From Stackebrandtia albiflava (lineage in GTDB: Bacteria > Actinomycetota > Actinomycetes > Mycobacteriales > Micromonosporaceae), in assembly GCF_007994225.1 (NCBI RefSeq), contig NZ_VLLL01000006.1:1550001-1614000 (forward strand): 64,000 nucleotides of DNA, in the 5' to 3' direction. Below are positions 32,447 to 40,721 of the stretch, piece by piece. A program made the translations under genes and the position numbers. Numbering within the stretch: the first letter of the stretch is position 1; the number at the start of each line of letters is the position of its first letter. Under the pieces are notes generated by a model. That model had not been told where the DNA came from. It saw only the letters and a program-made list of their open reading frames with translations, and did no database searches.

Positions 32447-32691
32447 TCCACCACCTCGACGTCGACCTCGGCCCACGTCCGCGCCTCAGCCAGGTACTCC
32501 GCCATCGACTCGGGGTCCTCGTTCGCCAGCCGGTCGAAGTCGGCGCGCGCCTGGTACTCGAACAACACCTTCTGCAGCGCCTCGTCCAGGCTCACGCCGC
32601 GGGCGTCGGCGATGGCGGCCAGGGTGTCTCGGCTGGCCCGGCTGATTCGCATCGTCGTACCCGATTCCTGTTTACGTGTTCTCGCCTGCAT
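32443..32691 (-). CDS. Antitoxin of the MazF pair (ribbon-helix-helix type)
   Basis: An 82-residue antitoxin. Residues 14-45 look like a ribbon-helix-helix DNA-binding domain (MRISRASRDTLAAIADARG, VSLDEALQKVLF); the acidic C-terminal half (EDPESMAEYLAEARTWAEVD) would bind the toxin. The ATG at 32691 is chosen because a promoter with TTTACA and CATACT, 17 bp apart, ends 6 nt upstream (leaderless); a shorter form from 32652 is possible. Antitoxins of this type repress their own promoter. Confidence 0.88.
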   Translation of the reverse strand: MQARTRKQESGTTMRISRASRDTLAAIADARGVSLDEALQKVLFEYQARADFDRLANEDPESMAEYLAEARTWAEVDVEVVE

Positions 32692-32697
32692 CCCACA

Positions 32698-32726
32698 AGT
32701 ATGCACTCGCGTATACGATATGTAAA
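32698..32726 (-). promoter_or_regulatory. Promoter of the toxin-antitoxin operon
   Basis: On the minus strand TTTACA (complement of 32721-32726) and CATACT (complement of 32698-32703) lie 17 bp apart. The palindrome CGTATACG (32709-32716) lies inside the spacer and is a likely antitoxin operator. Confidence 0.7.
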
Positions 32727-32833
32727 CCACTATTCCAAGCACCGAGTGGCCTCGATACGCGGGCCATTCGTCGGTGACGTTCCGGCCCGATCTTGCAGGC
32801 CGGATTCACGCACGATCGCACGGCAGGAGCGGC

Positions 32834-32989
32834 ATGTCGGCGATCGGATCGCCCGCCGTGGGCATCGAGCCCCCGGCCCTGTTCGACGATCCTCACGCCG
32901 AACGCGTGCGGGACATGCAACGACTTCTGCAAATGGTTGGAGACGGAACTCCCGCCCTCATGGAGCGCTGGGACCGCGAACGGCCTTGA
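32834..32989 (+). CDS. Hypothetical 51-residue protein
   Basis: A short ORF with AGGAG close upstream of ATG 32834. The sequence (MSAIGSPAVGIEPP, then a helical DPHAERVRDMQRLLQMVGDG segment) has no recognisable domain. It lies between the divergent toxin-antitoxin promoter and a MarR gene. It could be real or a remnant of a lost gene. Confidence 0.35.
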   Translation: MSAIGSPAVGIEPPALFDDPHAERVRDMQRLLQMVGDGTPALMERWDRERP

Positions 32990-33063
32990 TCGACATCAAC
33001 GCCGAACCGAGACGCGCTTGCAAAGGCGGGCCGCGAACCGCCGTCGGTACACCGGACGGCGGG

Positions 33064-33504
33064 TCAGTCGCCGGTGCCGGTCATCGCCTCGACCAGCGGG
33101 GCCAGTTCCGGCTGTTCGGCCGCCTCGGCGAGCGCCTGGCGGAGCTGTTCCTCGTGAGTGGGGCGGGCCGCCGCCAGCGCCGCCTCCCCGGAGCCGGTGA
33201 TGCGGGTGTAGATGCCGCGCCGGTCCTCCTGGCACAGGTAACGCGCCAACAGTCCGCGCTGTTCGAGCCGGCTCACCAGTCGCGTCGTCGCGCTCTGGCT
33301 CAACGCGACGGCGTGTGACAGCGCCTGCATCCTCATGTGCCGCGCGGGTTGCGCGGACAGCACCGCCAGCACCGAGTACTCGCTGACGCTCAGCCGGTGC
33401 CGCCGTTGCAGGGAGCGTTCCAGCCGATCGGCGATCCGGGTGTGGAGCAACGAGAGCGCGTGCCAGCCGCGATCACGGACGGCGGTCGGGAGAGGGGGTG
33501 TCAT
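33064..33504 (-). CDS. MarR-family regulator
   Basis: A 146-residue MarR protein. MQALSHAVALSQSATTRLV is the recognition region and LCQEDRRGIYTRIT the wing; the last 45 residues form the dimer helices. The ATG at 33504 is leaderless with CATAAT 7 nt upstream. It lies downstream of, and in the same direction as, an alpha/beta hydrolase gene, but a 19-bp terminator hairpin separates them, so it has its own promoter. Target unknown; the hydrolase is the natural candidate. Confidence 0.85.
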   Translation of the reverse strand: MTPPLPTAVRDRGWHALSLLHTRIADRLERSLQRRHRLSVSEYSVLAVLSAQPARHMRMQALSHAVALSQSATTRLVSRLEQRGLLARYLCQEDRRGIYTRITGSGEAALAAARPTHEEQLRQALAEAAEQPELAPLVEAMTGTGD

Positions 33505-33518
33505 GAGTCACATTATGG

Positions 33519-33567
33519 CCGGTGGAGGTGGTGTGCCGCAGCGGGTTCGGCACACCACCTCCACCGG
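33519..33567 (-). terminator. 19-bp hairpin terminator after the esterase-like gene
   Basis: CCGGTGGAGGTGGTGTGCC (33519-33537) pairs perfectly with 33549-33567 around an 11-nt loop, just past the hydrolase stop at 33576 on the minus strand. Confidence 0.85.
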
Positions 33568-33575
33568 ACCGGCCG

Positions 33576-34316
33576 TCACCGTCGCGGCAGTTCCGCCAGG
33601 ATCCGGCTCAGTCCCTCGGGATCGGAGAACATCGGCCAGTGGCCCGTCTCCAAATCGAACCGGGTCCAGTTCTCGTCGATGAGTGAACGCAGCCAGGGGT
33701 TGTCCGAGTCCAGCAGCGCTCGGAAGTCCTCGCACGCGACCAGAACGTTGCGTGGACCGCCCTGCGCGGGACCGTGGAGCCGCAACGGTTCCAGAAAGCT
33801 CCCGAGCGGGTGGCCGGTGGCGCGGGCGTCGATCGCCGCCATCGTCGGCGGGGTCAGTCCGGTGACGCTGCTCTGGTCGCCGAGGTTCGCCGCGCCGGGG
33901 AACGGGATGCTCACCCCCTCGCCGTGCTCCCGCGCCAGGGCGGCCAGGTGCGCGGCCCCCTCCGGGCCGGTGATCTCCGTCATCGCCCGACCGTCGCCCA
34001 GCGGCGCGGAGTCCACGTAGACCACATGGGACAGTCGGTCGCCGATCCGGTGCACCGCACCCGGAACCGGTATCGCGCCCGCGTAGCTGTGTCCGACCAG
34101 TATCGCCTCCCGTAGATCGTTCCCCTCCACCACGTCCACGACGTCCTGGACGTGGGTGGCGGCGGTGACGTGGTCGCCGCGCTCGGAGAACCGGTCACCC
34201 ACGCCGGTCAGGGTCACCTGGTGGACGTCATGTCCCTGTGCCCGCAGTCGTTCGCCGACGTCGTCCCATGCCCATCCGCCGAGCCATGCGCCGGGAACCA
34301 GTACGTAGGTCGTCAT
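33576..34316 (-). CDS. Alpha/beta hydrolase (hydroxynitrile lyase/esterase-like)
   Basis: A 246-residue hydrolase of the plant-type esterase group. It begins TTYVLVPGAWLGGWAWDDV; the nucleophile elbow is LVGHSYAGA (Ser near residue 77), DSAPLGDG follows, and the catalytic His is in LETGHWPMFS. The compact size and opening motif fit salicylate/methyl-ester-type hydrolases. The ATG at 34316 has AAGGAG 6 nt upstream. It is divergent from a WYL regulator and upstream of a MarR gene; either could control it. Confidence 0.87.
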   Translation of the reverse strand: MTTYVLVPGAWLGGWAWDDVGERLRAQGHDVHQVTLTGVGDRFSERGDHVTAATHVQDVVDVVEGNDLREAILVGHSYAGAIPVPGAVHRIGDRLSHVVYVDSAPLGDGRAMTEITGPEGAAHLAALAREHGEGVSIPFPGAANLGDQSSVTGLTPPTMAAIDARATGHPLGSFLEPLRLHGPAQGGPRNVLVACEDFRALLDSDNPWLRSLIDENWTRFDLETGHWPMFSDPEGLSRILAELPRR

Positions 34317-34398
34317 CTTCCACTCCTTCATCCGTCCGTCTTCGGCTTCACCATATGCGGGTAACCGGGCGGATTCCGCCCTGATTAGGATGTGGTCC

Positions 34399-35358
34399 GT
34401 GTCATCGTCCACCCCTCGGATCCTGGCGTTGTTGGAGCTGCTGCAATCCCGGCCGGGCGCGACCGGGCCGCAACTCGCGGAGAGCCTCGGCGTGGACCAG
34501 CGCACGCTCCGCCGCTACATGCGGCAGCTCGACGACCTCGGCATCACGGTGCAGGCCACCCGGGGCCGGCGCGGGGGATACCGGCTGCGGCCCGGATTCA
34601 AACTCCCGCCGCTGCTGTTCACCGGCCCGGAGGCGGTCGCGTTGAGCGTCGCCCTGCTCGCCGCACGGCGTATCGGTGTCTCCGCCGGTGACGGCGCCTC
34701 GGCCACGGCGGAGGCGAAACTGCGGCGAGTCGTGCCCGCCGACGTCGCGGAACTGACCGCCCAGCTGGGTGACGCCCTCGACTTCACGCTCCCGGAGACG
34801 GCCGCGACCGCGCCGCCGGTGGAGGTGTTGACGGTCTTCGGTGAGGCCGTCGCGCGTCACCGTCGTGTCCACTTCGGATACCGGACGCACGACGGCGCCA
34901 CCGGTGAACGCGAGTTCGAGCCCTACCGCCTGGTGTTCCACTCCGGACGGTGGTATGTCGTGGGACGCGACGTCACCCGCGCCGCCCTGCGGAACCTCCG
35001 CGTCGACCGCGTCGCCGGTCCACGGCTCACCGACGTCTCCTTCACCCCGCCGGAGGGCTTCGATCCCGCCGCTCACCTGTTGGGCTCGCTGGCGGCGGTC
35101 CCGTACCGCCACGACGTCGAGGTGCTGCTCGACCTCGACGCGGCGGCGGCGCGCGACCGGATCCCCCGCTGGGCCGGCACCGTGGTCTCGACCGGCGCGG
35201 GTACGGTGCTGCGAGCCCGGGCGGAGGACCTGTCGGGCATGGCACGGATTCTCGCCGGCCTGGGATGCCGGTTCACGGTGCGCCGTCCCGCCGGACTGCG
35301 CGACGAGGTACGGGCGCTCGCCGGGCGGCTGATGGAATCGGCGGACGGCGTGACGTGA
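34399..35358 (+). CDS. WYL-domain transcriptional regulator
   Basis: A 319-residue regulator. The N-terminal winged helix-turn-helix (about 1-60) contains GPQLAESLGVDQRTLRRYM; a WYL domain follows (about 140-220, with YRLVFHSGRWYVVGRD), and the C-terminal WCX-type domain has VEVLLDLD. WYL domains sense nucleic acids or small ligands. The GTG at 34399 is chosen: TAGGAT ends 7 nt upstream, and the in-frame ATG at 34390 overlaps that -10 box. The peptide deformylase gene follows 101 bp downstream. Confidence 0.88.
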   Translation: MSSSTPRILALLELLQSRPGATGPQLAESLGVDQRTLRRYMRQLDDLGITVQATRGRRGGYRLRPGFKLPPLLFTGPEAVALSVALLAARRIGVSAGDGASATAEAKLRRVVPADVAELTAQLGDALDFTLPETAATAPPVEVLTVFGEAVARHRRVHFGYRTHDGATGEREFEPYRLVFHSGRWYVVGRDVTRAALRNLRVDRVAGPRLTDVSFTPPEGFDPAAHLLGSLAAVPYRHDVEVLLDLDAAAARDRIPRWAGTVVSTGAGTVLRARAEDLSGMARILAGLGCRFTVRRPAGLRDEVRALAGRLMESADGVT

Positions 35359-35459
35359 CACCTGTGGCGCATCGGTGCCGCCGCTGCGGCGTCGGCGTTA
35401 TGGCAGACTGTCGCGACGAACCCCACGCCCGGTCACCCCGGGTTCGACGAGGAGAGACG

Positions 35460-35987
35460 TTGACGGCTCCACCCACCGGTACCGCCCGCCCCATCGTGCA
35501 CTACGGCGACCCGGTGCTGCACCGGCGTTGCCAGCCGGTGAGCGGTTTCGACGACGCCCTCGCCGAACTGGTCGCCGACATGTTCGCCAGCATGTACGCC
35601 GCACGGGGCGTGGGCCTGGCGGCCAACCAGATCGGCGTGGACGCCCAGGTCTTCGTGATGGACTGCCCCGAGACCGGCGGGGCGAACCGGGTGGCCCACA
35701 TCGTCAACCCGACCCTGCTGGATCCGCCGCCGCCCCGGGAACTGGTCACCGGCTCGGAGGGCTGCCTGTCGGTTCCCGGCCGGTACCACGATCTGGCCCG
35801 GGTGTCGACCGCGACGGTGACGGGCTTCGACATGACCGGCGCACCGGTGACCGTCTCCGGTGACGGCCTGGTGGCCAGGTGCCTGCAACACGAGTACGAC
35901 CACCTGCAGGGCATGGTGTACGTGGACCGGCTGCCCCGAAGGACGCGACTGGAGATCCTGGCCTCGGCGGGCCTCTCGGAGCGCTGA
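35460..35987 (+). CDS. def: Peptide deformylase
   Basis: A 175-residue metalloenzyme that removes the N-formyl group from new proteins. All three motifs are present: GVGLAANQIG, EGCLSVPG (metal-binding Cys) and QHEYDHLQG (two His and catalytic Glu). The start is TTG 35460 with GAGGAG 6-7 nt upstream; there is no in-frame ATG or GTG before the conserved ARPIVHYGDPVL start. It converges with the MmcQ/YjbR gene, one base apart. It could be the only deformylase or a second copy. Confidence 0.92.
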   Translation: MTAPPTGTARPIVHYGDPVLHRRCQPVSGFDDALAELVADMFASMYAARGVGLAANQIGVDAQVFVMDCPETGGANRVAHIVNPTLLDPPPPRELVTGSEGCLSVPGRYHDLARVSTATVTGFDMTGAPVTVSGDGLVARCLQHEYDHLQGMVYVDRLPRRTRLEILASAGLSER

Positions 35988-35988
35988 C

Positions 35989-36357
35989 TCAGCCGGAGGC
36001 GTCACGCAGTCGCGCGGGCGCGACGTGCCGGTAGGCGTCGGAGACCAGCTCGGCGACCTCGTCCCAGTCCACCTCCGGCAGGTCGAGCCGGTAGCCCAGC
36101 CAACCGCGATGACCTACATAAGGCGGTATGAAGAACCGGTCGGGGCGCTCGGCGACCAACGCCTCGGCCGCGCCGGGTGGAGCGGCGCACCAGAACGCCA
36201 GGCGGTCGTCGTGGTGGTGTCGCGCCGCCATGACGAACATCGGCGCCCTGCCGGTGAACCAGGCCGGTTCGCCGTGGCTGAGCCGTTCGGTCGCCTCCGG
36301 TAGCGCCAGGCACAGCCGGCGCAGTCGTTCCACGGGATCCGAGGTCTGTTCCGTCAT
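35989..36357 (-). CDS. MmcQ/YjbR family protein (DUF419)
   Basis: A 122-residue protein of the MmcQ/YjbR family (CyaY-like fold). The layout is typical: LRRLCLALPEATERLSHGEP, PMFVMAARHHHDD, and RFFIPPYVGHRGWLGYRLD near the end. Family members are suspected DNA-binding proteins, with no proven role. The ATG at 36357 has CAGGAT 6 nt upstream (leaderless or AGGA site). Longer upstream reading is not supported. Confidence 0.85.
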   Translation of the reverse strand: MTEQTSDPVERLRRLCLALPEATERLSHGEPAWFTGRAPMFVMAARHHHDDRLAFWCAAPPGAAEALVAERPDRFFIPPYVGHRGWLGYRLDLPEVDWDEVAELVSDAYRHVAPARLRDASG

Positions 36358-36482
36358 GTCCCCATCCTGTCGGGCACCGGTGACATGTTCCGGGAATCGC
36401 GCGGACGGCGGTGACCGGATCGACCCGGTTCCGTACCCGATGGTGCCTGGCCGCCGCGACGTCCTCCGGCGAGGATTCCGGC

Positions 36483-37067
36483 ATGAACTCCGCACTACTC
36501 GTCATAGACGTACAGGAATCCTTCCGGCAGCGGGAGAGCTGGCGCGCCGCCTCCGACCCCGACGTCGCCCACGTCGTGGCCCGCCTGGTGGACCACCACC
36601 GGTCGCGCGGCGACCTGGTCGTGTGGGTGACGCACTCCGAACCCGGCACCGGGAACGTGTTCGACCCGGTACGCGGCCACAACACTTACCAGCCGCCGTT
36701 GCGACCGGTCGCGGGCGAGCCCGAACTGGTCAAGACCTCCCACAACGCGTTCACGACCACCGATCTGCAGCGGATACTCACCGTCCACGGGATCACCGAC
36801 GTCACCGTGTGCGGCATCCGCACCGAACAGTGCGTCGAGACGACCGCGCGGTTGGCGTCCGACCTGGGATACCGGGTGACGGTCGCGGTGGACGCCACCG
36901 CGACCGAACCGCTGGGGCACCCCGACGGCCGGGACCGGCCGTTCGCGGAGATCCTCGCCGACCCGTCGACGCTGACCACGGCCGATATCATCGAGCGGAC
37001 CAGGTACGTACTCGCTCACCGGTTCGCACGCGTGGCCACGGTGGCCGAGCTGATCGCGGAGGGCTGA
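36483..37067 (+). CDS. Isochorismatase-like cysteine hydrolase
   Basis: A 194-residue hydrolase of the isochorismatase superfamily. The catalytic Asp is in ALLVIDVQESF, Lys in LVKTSHNAF, and Cys in IRTEQCVETTARLASDLGY, giving the Asp-Lys-Cys triad. GAGGA lies 7 nt upstream of the ATG. The next gene, a GlxA-type regulator, starts 8 nt later; this pairing is common in Actinobacteria and suggests that the regulator controls the hydrolase. Substrate unknown. Confidence 0.88.
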   Translation: MNSALLVIDVQESFRQRESWRAASDPDVAHVVARLVDHHRSRGDLVVWVTHSEPGTGNVFDPVRGHNTYQPPLRPVAGEPELVKTSHNAFTTTDLQRILTVHGITDVTVCGIRTEQCVETTARLASDLGYRVTVAVDATATEPLGHPDGRDRPFAEILADPSTLTTADIIERTRYVLAHRFARVATVAELIAEG

Positions 37068-37074
37068 CCGGATC

Positions 37075-38115
37075 GTGCGCCGTGTGGTCTTCGCGTTGAC
37101 GTCGTGGTTCCACCTGCTGGACATGGCCGGGCCCGCGCAGGTCTTCAGTACCGCGGACCGTCTCGGTGTGCCCTACCGGTTGGAGTACCTGGCCGACACC
37201 CCGACCGTGGAGTCCGCGCAGGGCGTCACCGTGACCGCCGAGACCGGTTGGCGGCGGCGCGATCCGGCGGCGCTGTTGGTGGTTCCGGGATGGCGCACCC
37301 CGATGCGGCCGGGTTCTCGGGTCAGCCCGGCGATGGCGGATTTCGTCGCCGGGCACCACGCGGCCGGCGGTACGGTCGTGAGCGTGTGTTCGGGTGCGTT
37401 CGCGCTCGGACAGGCGGGGTTGCTGGCCGGGCGGCGTTGCACCACGCACCACGAACTGCAGGCGGAACTGGCGCGCCGCCATCCGGCCGCCGTCGTGGTG
37501 CCCGACGTCCTGTTCACCACCGACGGCCGGGTCGTCACCTCCGCCGGGATCGCCAGCGGCATCGACCTGGCCCTTCACCTGGTGGCGGTGTGGCACGGCC
37601 CGCCGTTGGCGGCGCGCATCGCGCGCGACATGGTGGTGTACGCCCGCCGCAACGGCGACGCCGGCCAGGACAGCGCGATGCTGCGGCACCGCTCACATCT
37701 GTCCGATGTGGTGCATCGTGTGCAGGACCGCATCGACGGCCGGTTCGCCGAACGGCTGCGACTCGACGAGTTGGCCGGTGAGGCCCGGGTGAGTCCACGG
37801 ACCCTGACCCGGATGTTCGTTCGGGCCACCGGCCTCACGCCGCTGCGGTACCAGCAGTCGCTGCGACTGGAACGCGCCCGGGACCTCATCGGCCGCGGCG
37901 TCACCGTGGACGCCGCGGCCCGGTCCGTCGGCTTCGCCGACGCGCGGATGCTCCGCCGGTTGCGCGCCCGCGCCGGTGAACCGGAGGGGGCGCACACCGC
38001 CGGCGTGCCGGCGACGTCTCCCGAGGCGGACCCCCTCGGGCCGACCACCACGCAGGTACACAGTGGATCGAATCCGCTGGCCGTGCGGGTCGGCCGCCGG
38101 GCGACCGTCCGGTAG
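37075..38115 (+). CDS. GlxA-family regulator (DJ-1/PfpI plus AraC-type HTH)
   Basis: A 346-residue regulator with an N-terminal DJ-1/PfpI-like domain (residues 1-185; nucleophile-elbow Cys in VVSVCSGAFALG) and an AraC-type domain (about 215-300; LAGEARVSPRTLTRMFVRATG). The second helix-turn-helix has diverged: SVGFADARMLRRLRAR lacks the usual Phe-containing stretch, and a 45-residue tail without resemblance to the family follows (EPEGAHTAG and on). DNA binding by the second motif may be weakened. It starts at GTG 37075, 8 nt after the hydrolase gene. Confidence 0.85.
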   Translation: MRRVVFALTSWFHLLDMAGPAQVFSTADRLGVPYRLEYLADTPTVESAQGVTVTAETGWRRRDPAALLVVPGWRTPMRPGSRVSPAMADFVAGHHAAGGTVVSVCSGAFALGQAGLLAGRRCTTHHELQAELARRHPAAVVVPDVLFTTDGRVVTSAGIASGIDLALHLVAVWHGPPLAARIARDMVVYARRNGDAGQDSAMLRHRSHLSDVVHRVQDRIDGRFAERLRLDELAGEARVSPRTLTRMFVRATGLTPLRYQQSLRLERARDLIGRGVTVDAAARSVGFADARMLRRLRARAGEPEGAHTAGVPATSPEADPLGPTTTQVHSGSNPLAVRVGRRATVR

Positions 38116-38229
38116 AGTCGGCGGCCCGGCGGGGCCGCGTTCCCGAGTCGCTCGGATCGCGCGAGAGTCCCGCCGCAGGAGGGCCGCCAGGCCCGGCGGC
38201 AGCCCCGTCTCACGTGAAAGCGAGTCGAC
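38116..38229 (+). promoter_or_regulatory. Structured 110-nt leader of the VOC/PRTase operon
   Basis: TAGAGT (38113-38118) is a possible -10 at the end of the regulator gene. The leader contains two GC-rich hairpins (GCGGCCC/GGGGCCGC and GCCGCC/GGCGGC) and a final CACGT/ACGTG pair around the start codon. No known riboswitch is recognised. Confidence 0.35.
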
Positions 38230-38604
38230 GTGTCCAACACGATGTTCAACGTGGCCATTGACTGCAACGACCTGTCCGCCCAGATCGAGTTCTGGAGCCG
38301 GGTCATGGAAACACCGGTGGCCTTCAGCGACGACCACGAGGCGGTCATCGAGTTCCCGGACGGTCCCAACCTCTTCTTCCAGCGGGTCCCGGAACCGAAG
38401 ACGGTGAAGAACCGGGTCCACGTGTGTCTCCGACCCAGCCGATTGCGGGAACTGGAGGTCGCCCGGCTCGTCGATGTCGGCGCGACCGTCGTCTCCGACC
38501 ACCGCACACCGGACGGCGCGGGCTGGGTCGTCCTGGCCGACCCGGAGGGCAACGAGTTCTGCGTCCTGCGCAGCGACGCCGAGCGCGAGGCACAGCAGTC
38601 GTGA
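38230..38604 (+). CDS. VOC-family protein
   Basis: A 124-residue VOC protein. It has NTMFNVAIDCNDLSAQIEFW at the start, NLFFQRVPEPKTVKNRVHV in the middle and LADPEGNEFCVL at the end, which fit the glyoxalase-like domain of the Glyoxalase_6 group common in Actinobacteria. The GTG at 38230 lies in a short stem; GAAAG upstream is a weak ribosome site. Its stop overlaps the next gene by four bases (GTGA). Substrate unknown. Confidence 0.8.
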   Translation: MSNTMFNVAIDCNDLSAQIEFWSRVMETPVAFSDDHEAVIEFPDGPNLFFQRVPEPKTVKNRVHVCLRPSRLRELEVARLVDVGATVVSDHRTPDGAGWVVLADPEGNEFCVLRSDAEREAQQS

Positions 38605-39221
38605 CCCGGCTCGTGGCGGCGTCGGCGTCGCCCGGCGCGGGGGCAGTGGAGTCGCGGCTGCAGTGGCGGGGCGGGGCGACCGATCTGTGGCCGCTGTTGC
38701 GCGTACCGGCCGACATGTCGGCGGTGGCGGACGCCCTCGCCACCGGACTACCCGACGCCGACGTGGTGCTCGGCCCGGACCCCGGCGGCGTCCTGCTGGG
38801 TCCGCCCGTGGCCGAGCGGTTGCGGGTGCCCTTCGCGCCGGTGTGCCGTGACCGGCGTTTCTTCTTCCAGGGGCCGCACGCCACGGTGACCGCGCCGACG
38901 GGCGACGGTGAACTGTGGGCGCACGCGGCGGCCCTGCCGCCGGGAACCCGGGCCGTACTGGTCGACGACTGGACCGAGAGCGGCGGCACGCTGCGGGCGG
39001 CGCGTGCCCTGGTGGACTCCGCCGGTGCGCGTCTCGTGGGCGTCGCACTACTGGTGGACTGCCTGCCGGAGGACGTGCGGAGGCTGTTGACGGACGGTGG
39101 CACGGTCGTACGGGCGCTCGCCCGGCCGGAGGCCCGGCGCGGCGACGGGATCAGCGCGGCGGGAGCGCGTGACGCCGATAGCGGCGGTCGGGATCGTAGT
39201 CCCAACCGGTCAGCTTCCTGA
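38601..39221 (+). CDS. Phosphoribosyltransferase-like protein
   Basis: A 206-residue type I phosphoribosyltransferase. The PRPP loop is AVLVDDWTESGGTLRAA (about residues 117-133); GPDPGGVLLGPPVAERL and the flanking RFFFQGPHATVTAP are as in adenine/orotate PRTases. GTGA overlap couples it to the VOC gene. The last 23 codons overlap the convergent gene at 39151, and this tail (DSGGRDRSPNRSAS) looks unstructured. Substrate base unknown. Confidence 0.8.
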   Translation: MTRLVAASASPGAGAVESRLQWRGGATDLWPLLRVPADMSAVADALATGLPDADVVLGPDPGGVLLGPPVAERLRVPFAPVCRDRRFFFQGPHATVTAPTGDGELWAHAAALPPGTRAVLVDDWTESGGTLRAARALVDSAGARLVGVALLVDCLPEDVRRLLTDGGTVVRALARPEARRGDGISAAGARDADSGGRDRSPNRSAS

Positions 39222-39648
39222 CGACCGCGAACACGTAGTCCTCGTCCGGTCCCCAACTCGGAATCGGGATCTCCGCCTCGACCGGCAGCGCGGCACCGGC
39301 CGAGACGACCGGTTCACCGTCCTGGAACACCGCGCGCCGCACCGCCTCGCCGTTCTGGAACCAGGCGAATCCGTAGGTGCTCGACACACTGCTCAGCACC
39401 ACCGCCAGCAGGCCACCGGAATGGACCGGTGTGGACTTCTCCAACATTCGCGCCGTCACCCGAAGCTCCGGGTCCCAGATCTCGGTCCAGTCGCCGCAGC
39501 GGGAGGTGAAGACCACGTCGGTGGCGAAGGCGCCGGTCGCCTCGTCGGCCGAGACCCACTCCGCCGGATCCGACGTCAGGCCTACGGCGGTGAGCGCGAC
39601 CTCCTCGGTGACGCTGGAGACGAAGGCGGCGCCGGTGTTCCAACCCAT
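39151..39648 (-). CDS. Hypothetical protein, immunity/SUKH-like size
   Basis: A 165-residue soluble protein of no recognised family. It starts MGWNTGAAFVSSVTEEVALT at ATG 39648 (AAGAGT 6 nt upstream), and has WVSADEATGAFATDVVF and GGLLAVVLSSVSSTYGFAWF strands typical of small alpha/beta proteins; the SUKH/DUF6461-type comparison is only an impression. It converges with the PRTase gene with 71 bp of overlap. No signal peptide. Confidence 0.55.
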   Translation of the reverse strand: MGWNTGAAFVSSVTEEVALTAVGLTSDPAEWVSADEATGAFATDVVFTSRCGDWTEIWDPELRVTARMLEKSTPVHSGGLLAVVLSSVSSTYGFAWFQNGEAVRRAVFQDGEPVVSAGAALPVEAEIPIPSWGPDEDYVFAVVRKLTGWDYDPDRRYRRHALPPR

Positions 39649-39731
39649 GTGGTGACTCTTGCACCGGGGTGTGACGTCTTCACCGGCGCACCCGGTCGCG
39701 CGCCGCCGCACCGATGCCGGAGAATCCGGTC

Positions 39732-40721
39732 ATGTACGACGTACTGGTGATCGGCGGGTCCGGAGTGGACACGACTGTCCGGGTTCCGGAGCTGCCGTTC
39801 GAGACGAGGGATTCACTACACGTACCGCCGGTGCGGGACCACGTGGGCAACACCGGAAGCGGTTACGCGCGGGCGTGTCACCGGCTCGGCCTGCGCACCG
39901 GTCTCGTCGACCTCATCGGGGACGATCCGCAGGGTGAGATGATCCGGGAGACCTTCGCCCGGGAGGGCCTGGACTTCCACCACCTGATCAGCCCCGCCGG
40001 CACGCCGCGCTCGGTGAACCTGGTCGACGGCACCGGTCGCCGCATGTCGCTGCACGACGGCAGGCATCCGGTGGACCTGCGGATCCCGGTGGAGTTCGCG
40101 AGGCCCCTCATCGCCGAGGCACGGCACGTCCACCAGTCGATCACCGGTGTGAACCGGGACCTGTTCGGCGAGATCCGTGCCGCGGGCGCGACGGTGTCCA
40201 CGGACCTGCACGACTGGGACGGCGAACAGGCCCACCATCTCGACTACGCGCTGGGTTCCGACCTGGTGTTCCTGTCGGCGGTGGCGTTGCGGGACCGTCG
40301 GGACGAGGTGATGGAACGGATCCGGGCGGACGGCCGCGCACGGGTGGTGGTGGCCACCGACGGCGACCGGGGCTGTCACGTCCTCACCGGCGACGGTCTC
40401 CTGCGCGTACCGGCCATCCGGCCGGACGAGGTGTTCGCGTCACTCCCGGAGTGGCGAGGATGGTCCTGTGTGGATTCCAACGGTGCCGGGGACGCCTTCG
40501 CCTCCGGATTCCTGTGGGCCTGGACGCGGGGCGAGTCGATCGCCGAATGCGCGACGGCCGGGTCCATCGCCGGGGCCTACACGTGCCGGTCGGCCGGAAC
40601 CCACACCGACCTCATCGACGCGGCCGGACTGGCGGCGGCACGTCAGGCGGTGCCCGGCGCGGTGACGAAGTCGATCAACTCCTCCACGCGCCCGAGCAGC
40701 GCCGGCTCCAGGTCGGTGTGA
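39732..40721 (+). CDS. PfkB-family carbohydrate kinase
   Basis: A 329-residue ribokinase-type kinase. N-terminal VIGGSGVDTTVRVPELPF, GNTGSGYARACHRLG and the C-terminal signature DSNGAGDAFASGFLWAW (catalytic Asp in GAGD) give the family. The kinase would phosphorylate a sugar or nucleoside. GGAG precedes ATG 39732 by 9 nt; the ATG at 39714 is an alternative. The last 26 codons overlap the convergent DUF3097 gene by 79 bp. No sugar transporter is nearby. Confidence 0.87.
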   Translation: MYDVLVIGGSGVDTTVRVPELPFETRDSLHVPPVRDHVGNTGSGYARACHRLGLRTGLVDLIGDDPQGEMIRETFAREGLDFHHLISPAGTPRSVNLVDGTGRRMSLHDGRHPVDLRIPVEFARPLIAEARHVHQSITGVNRDLFGEIRAAGATVSTDLHDWDGEQAHHLDYALGSDLVFLSAVALRDRRDEVMERIRADGRARVVVATDGDRGCHVLTGDGLLRVPAIRPDEVFASLPEWRGWSCVDSNGAGDAFASGFLWAWTRGESIAECATAGSIAGAYTCRSAGTHTDLIDAAGLAAARQAVPGAVTKSINSSTRPSSAGSRSV

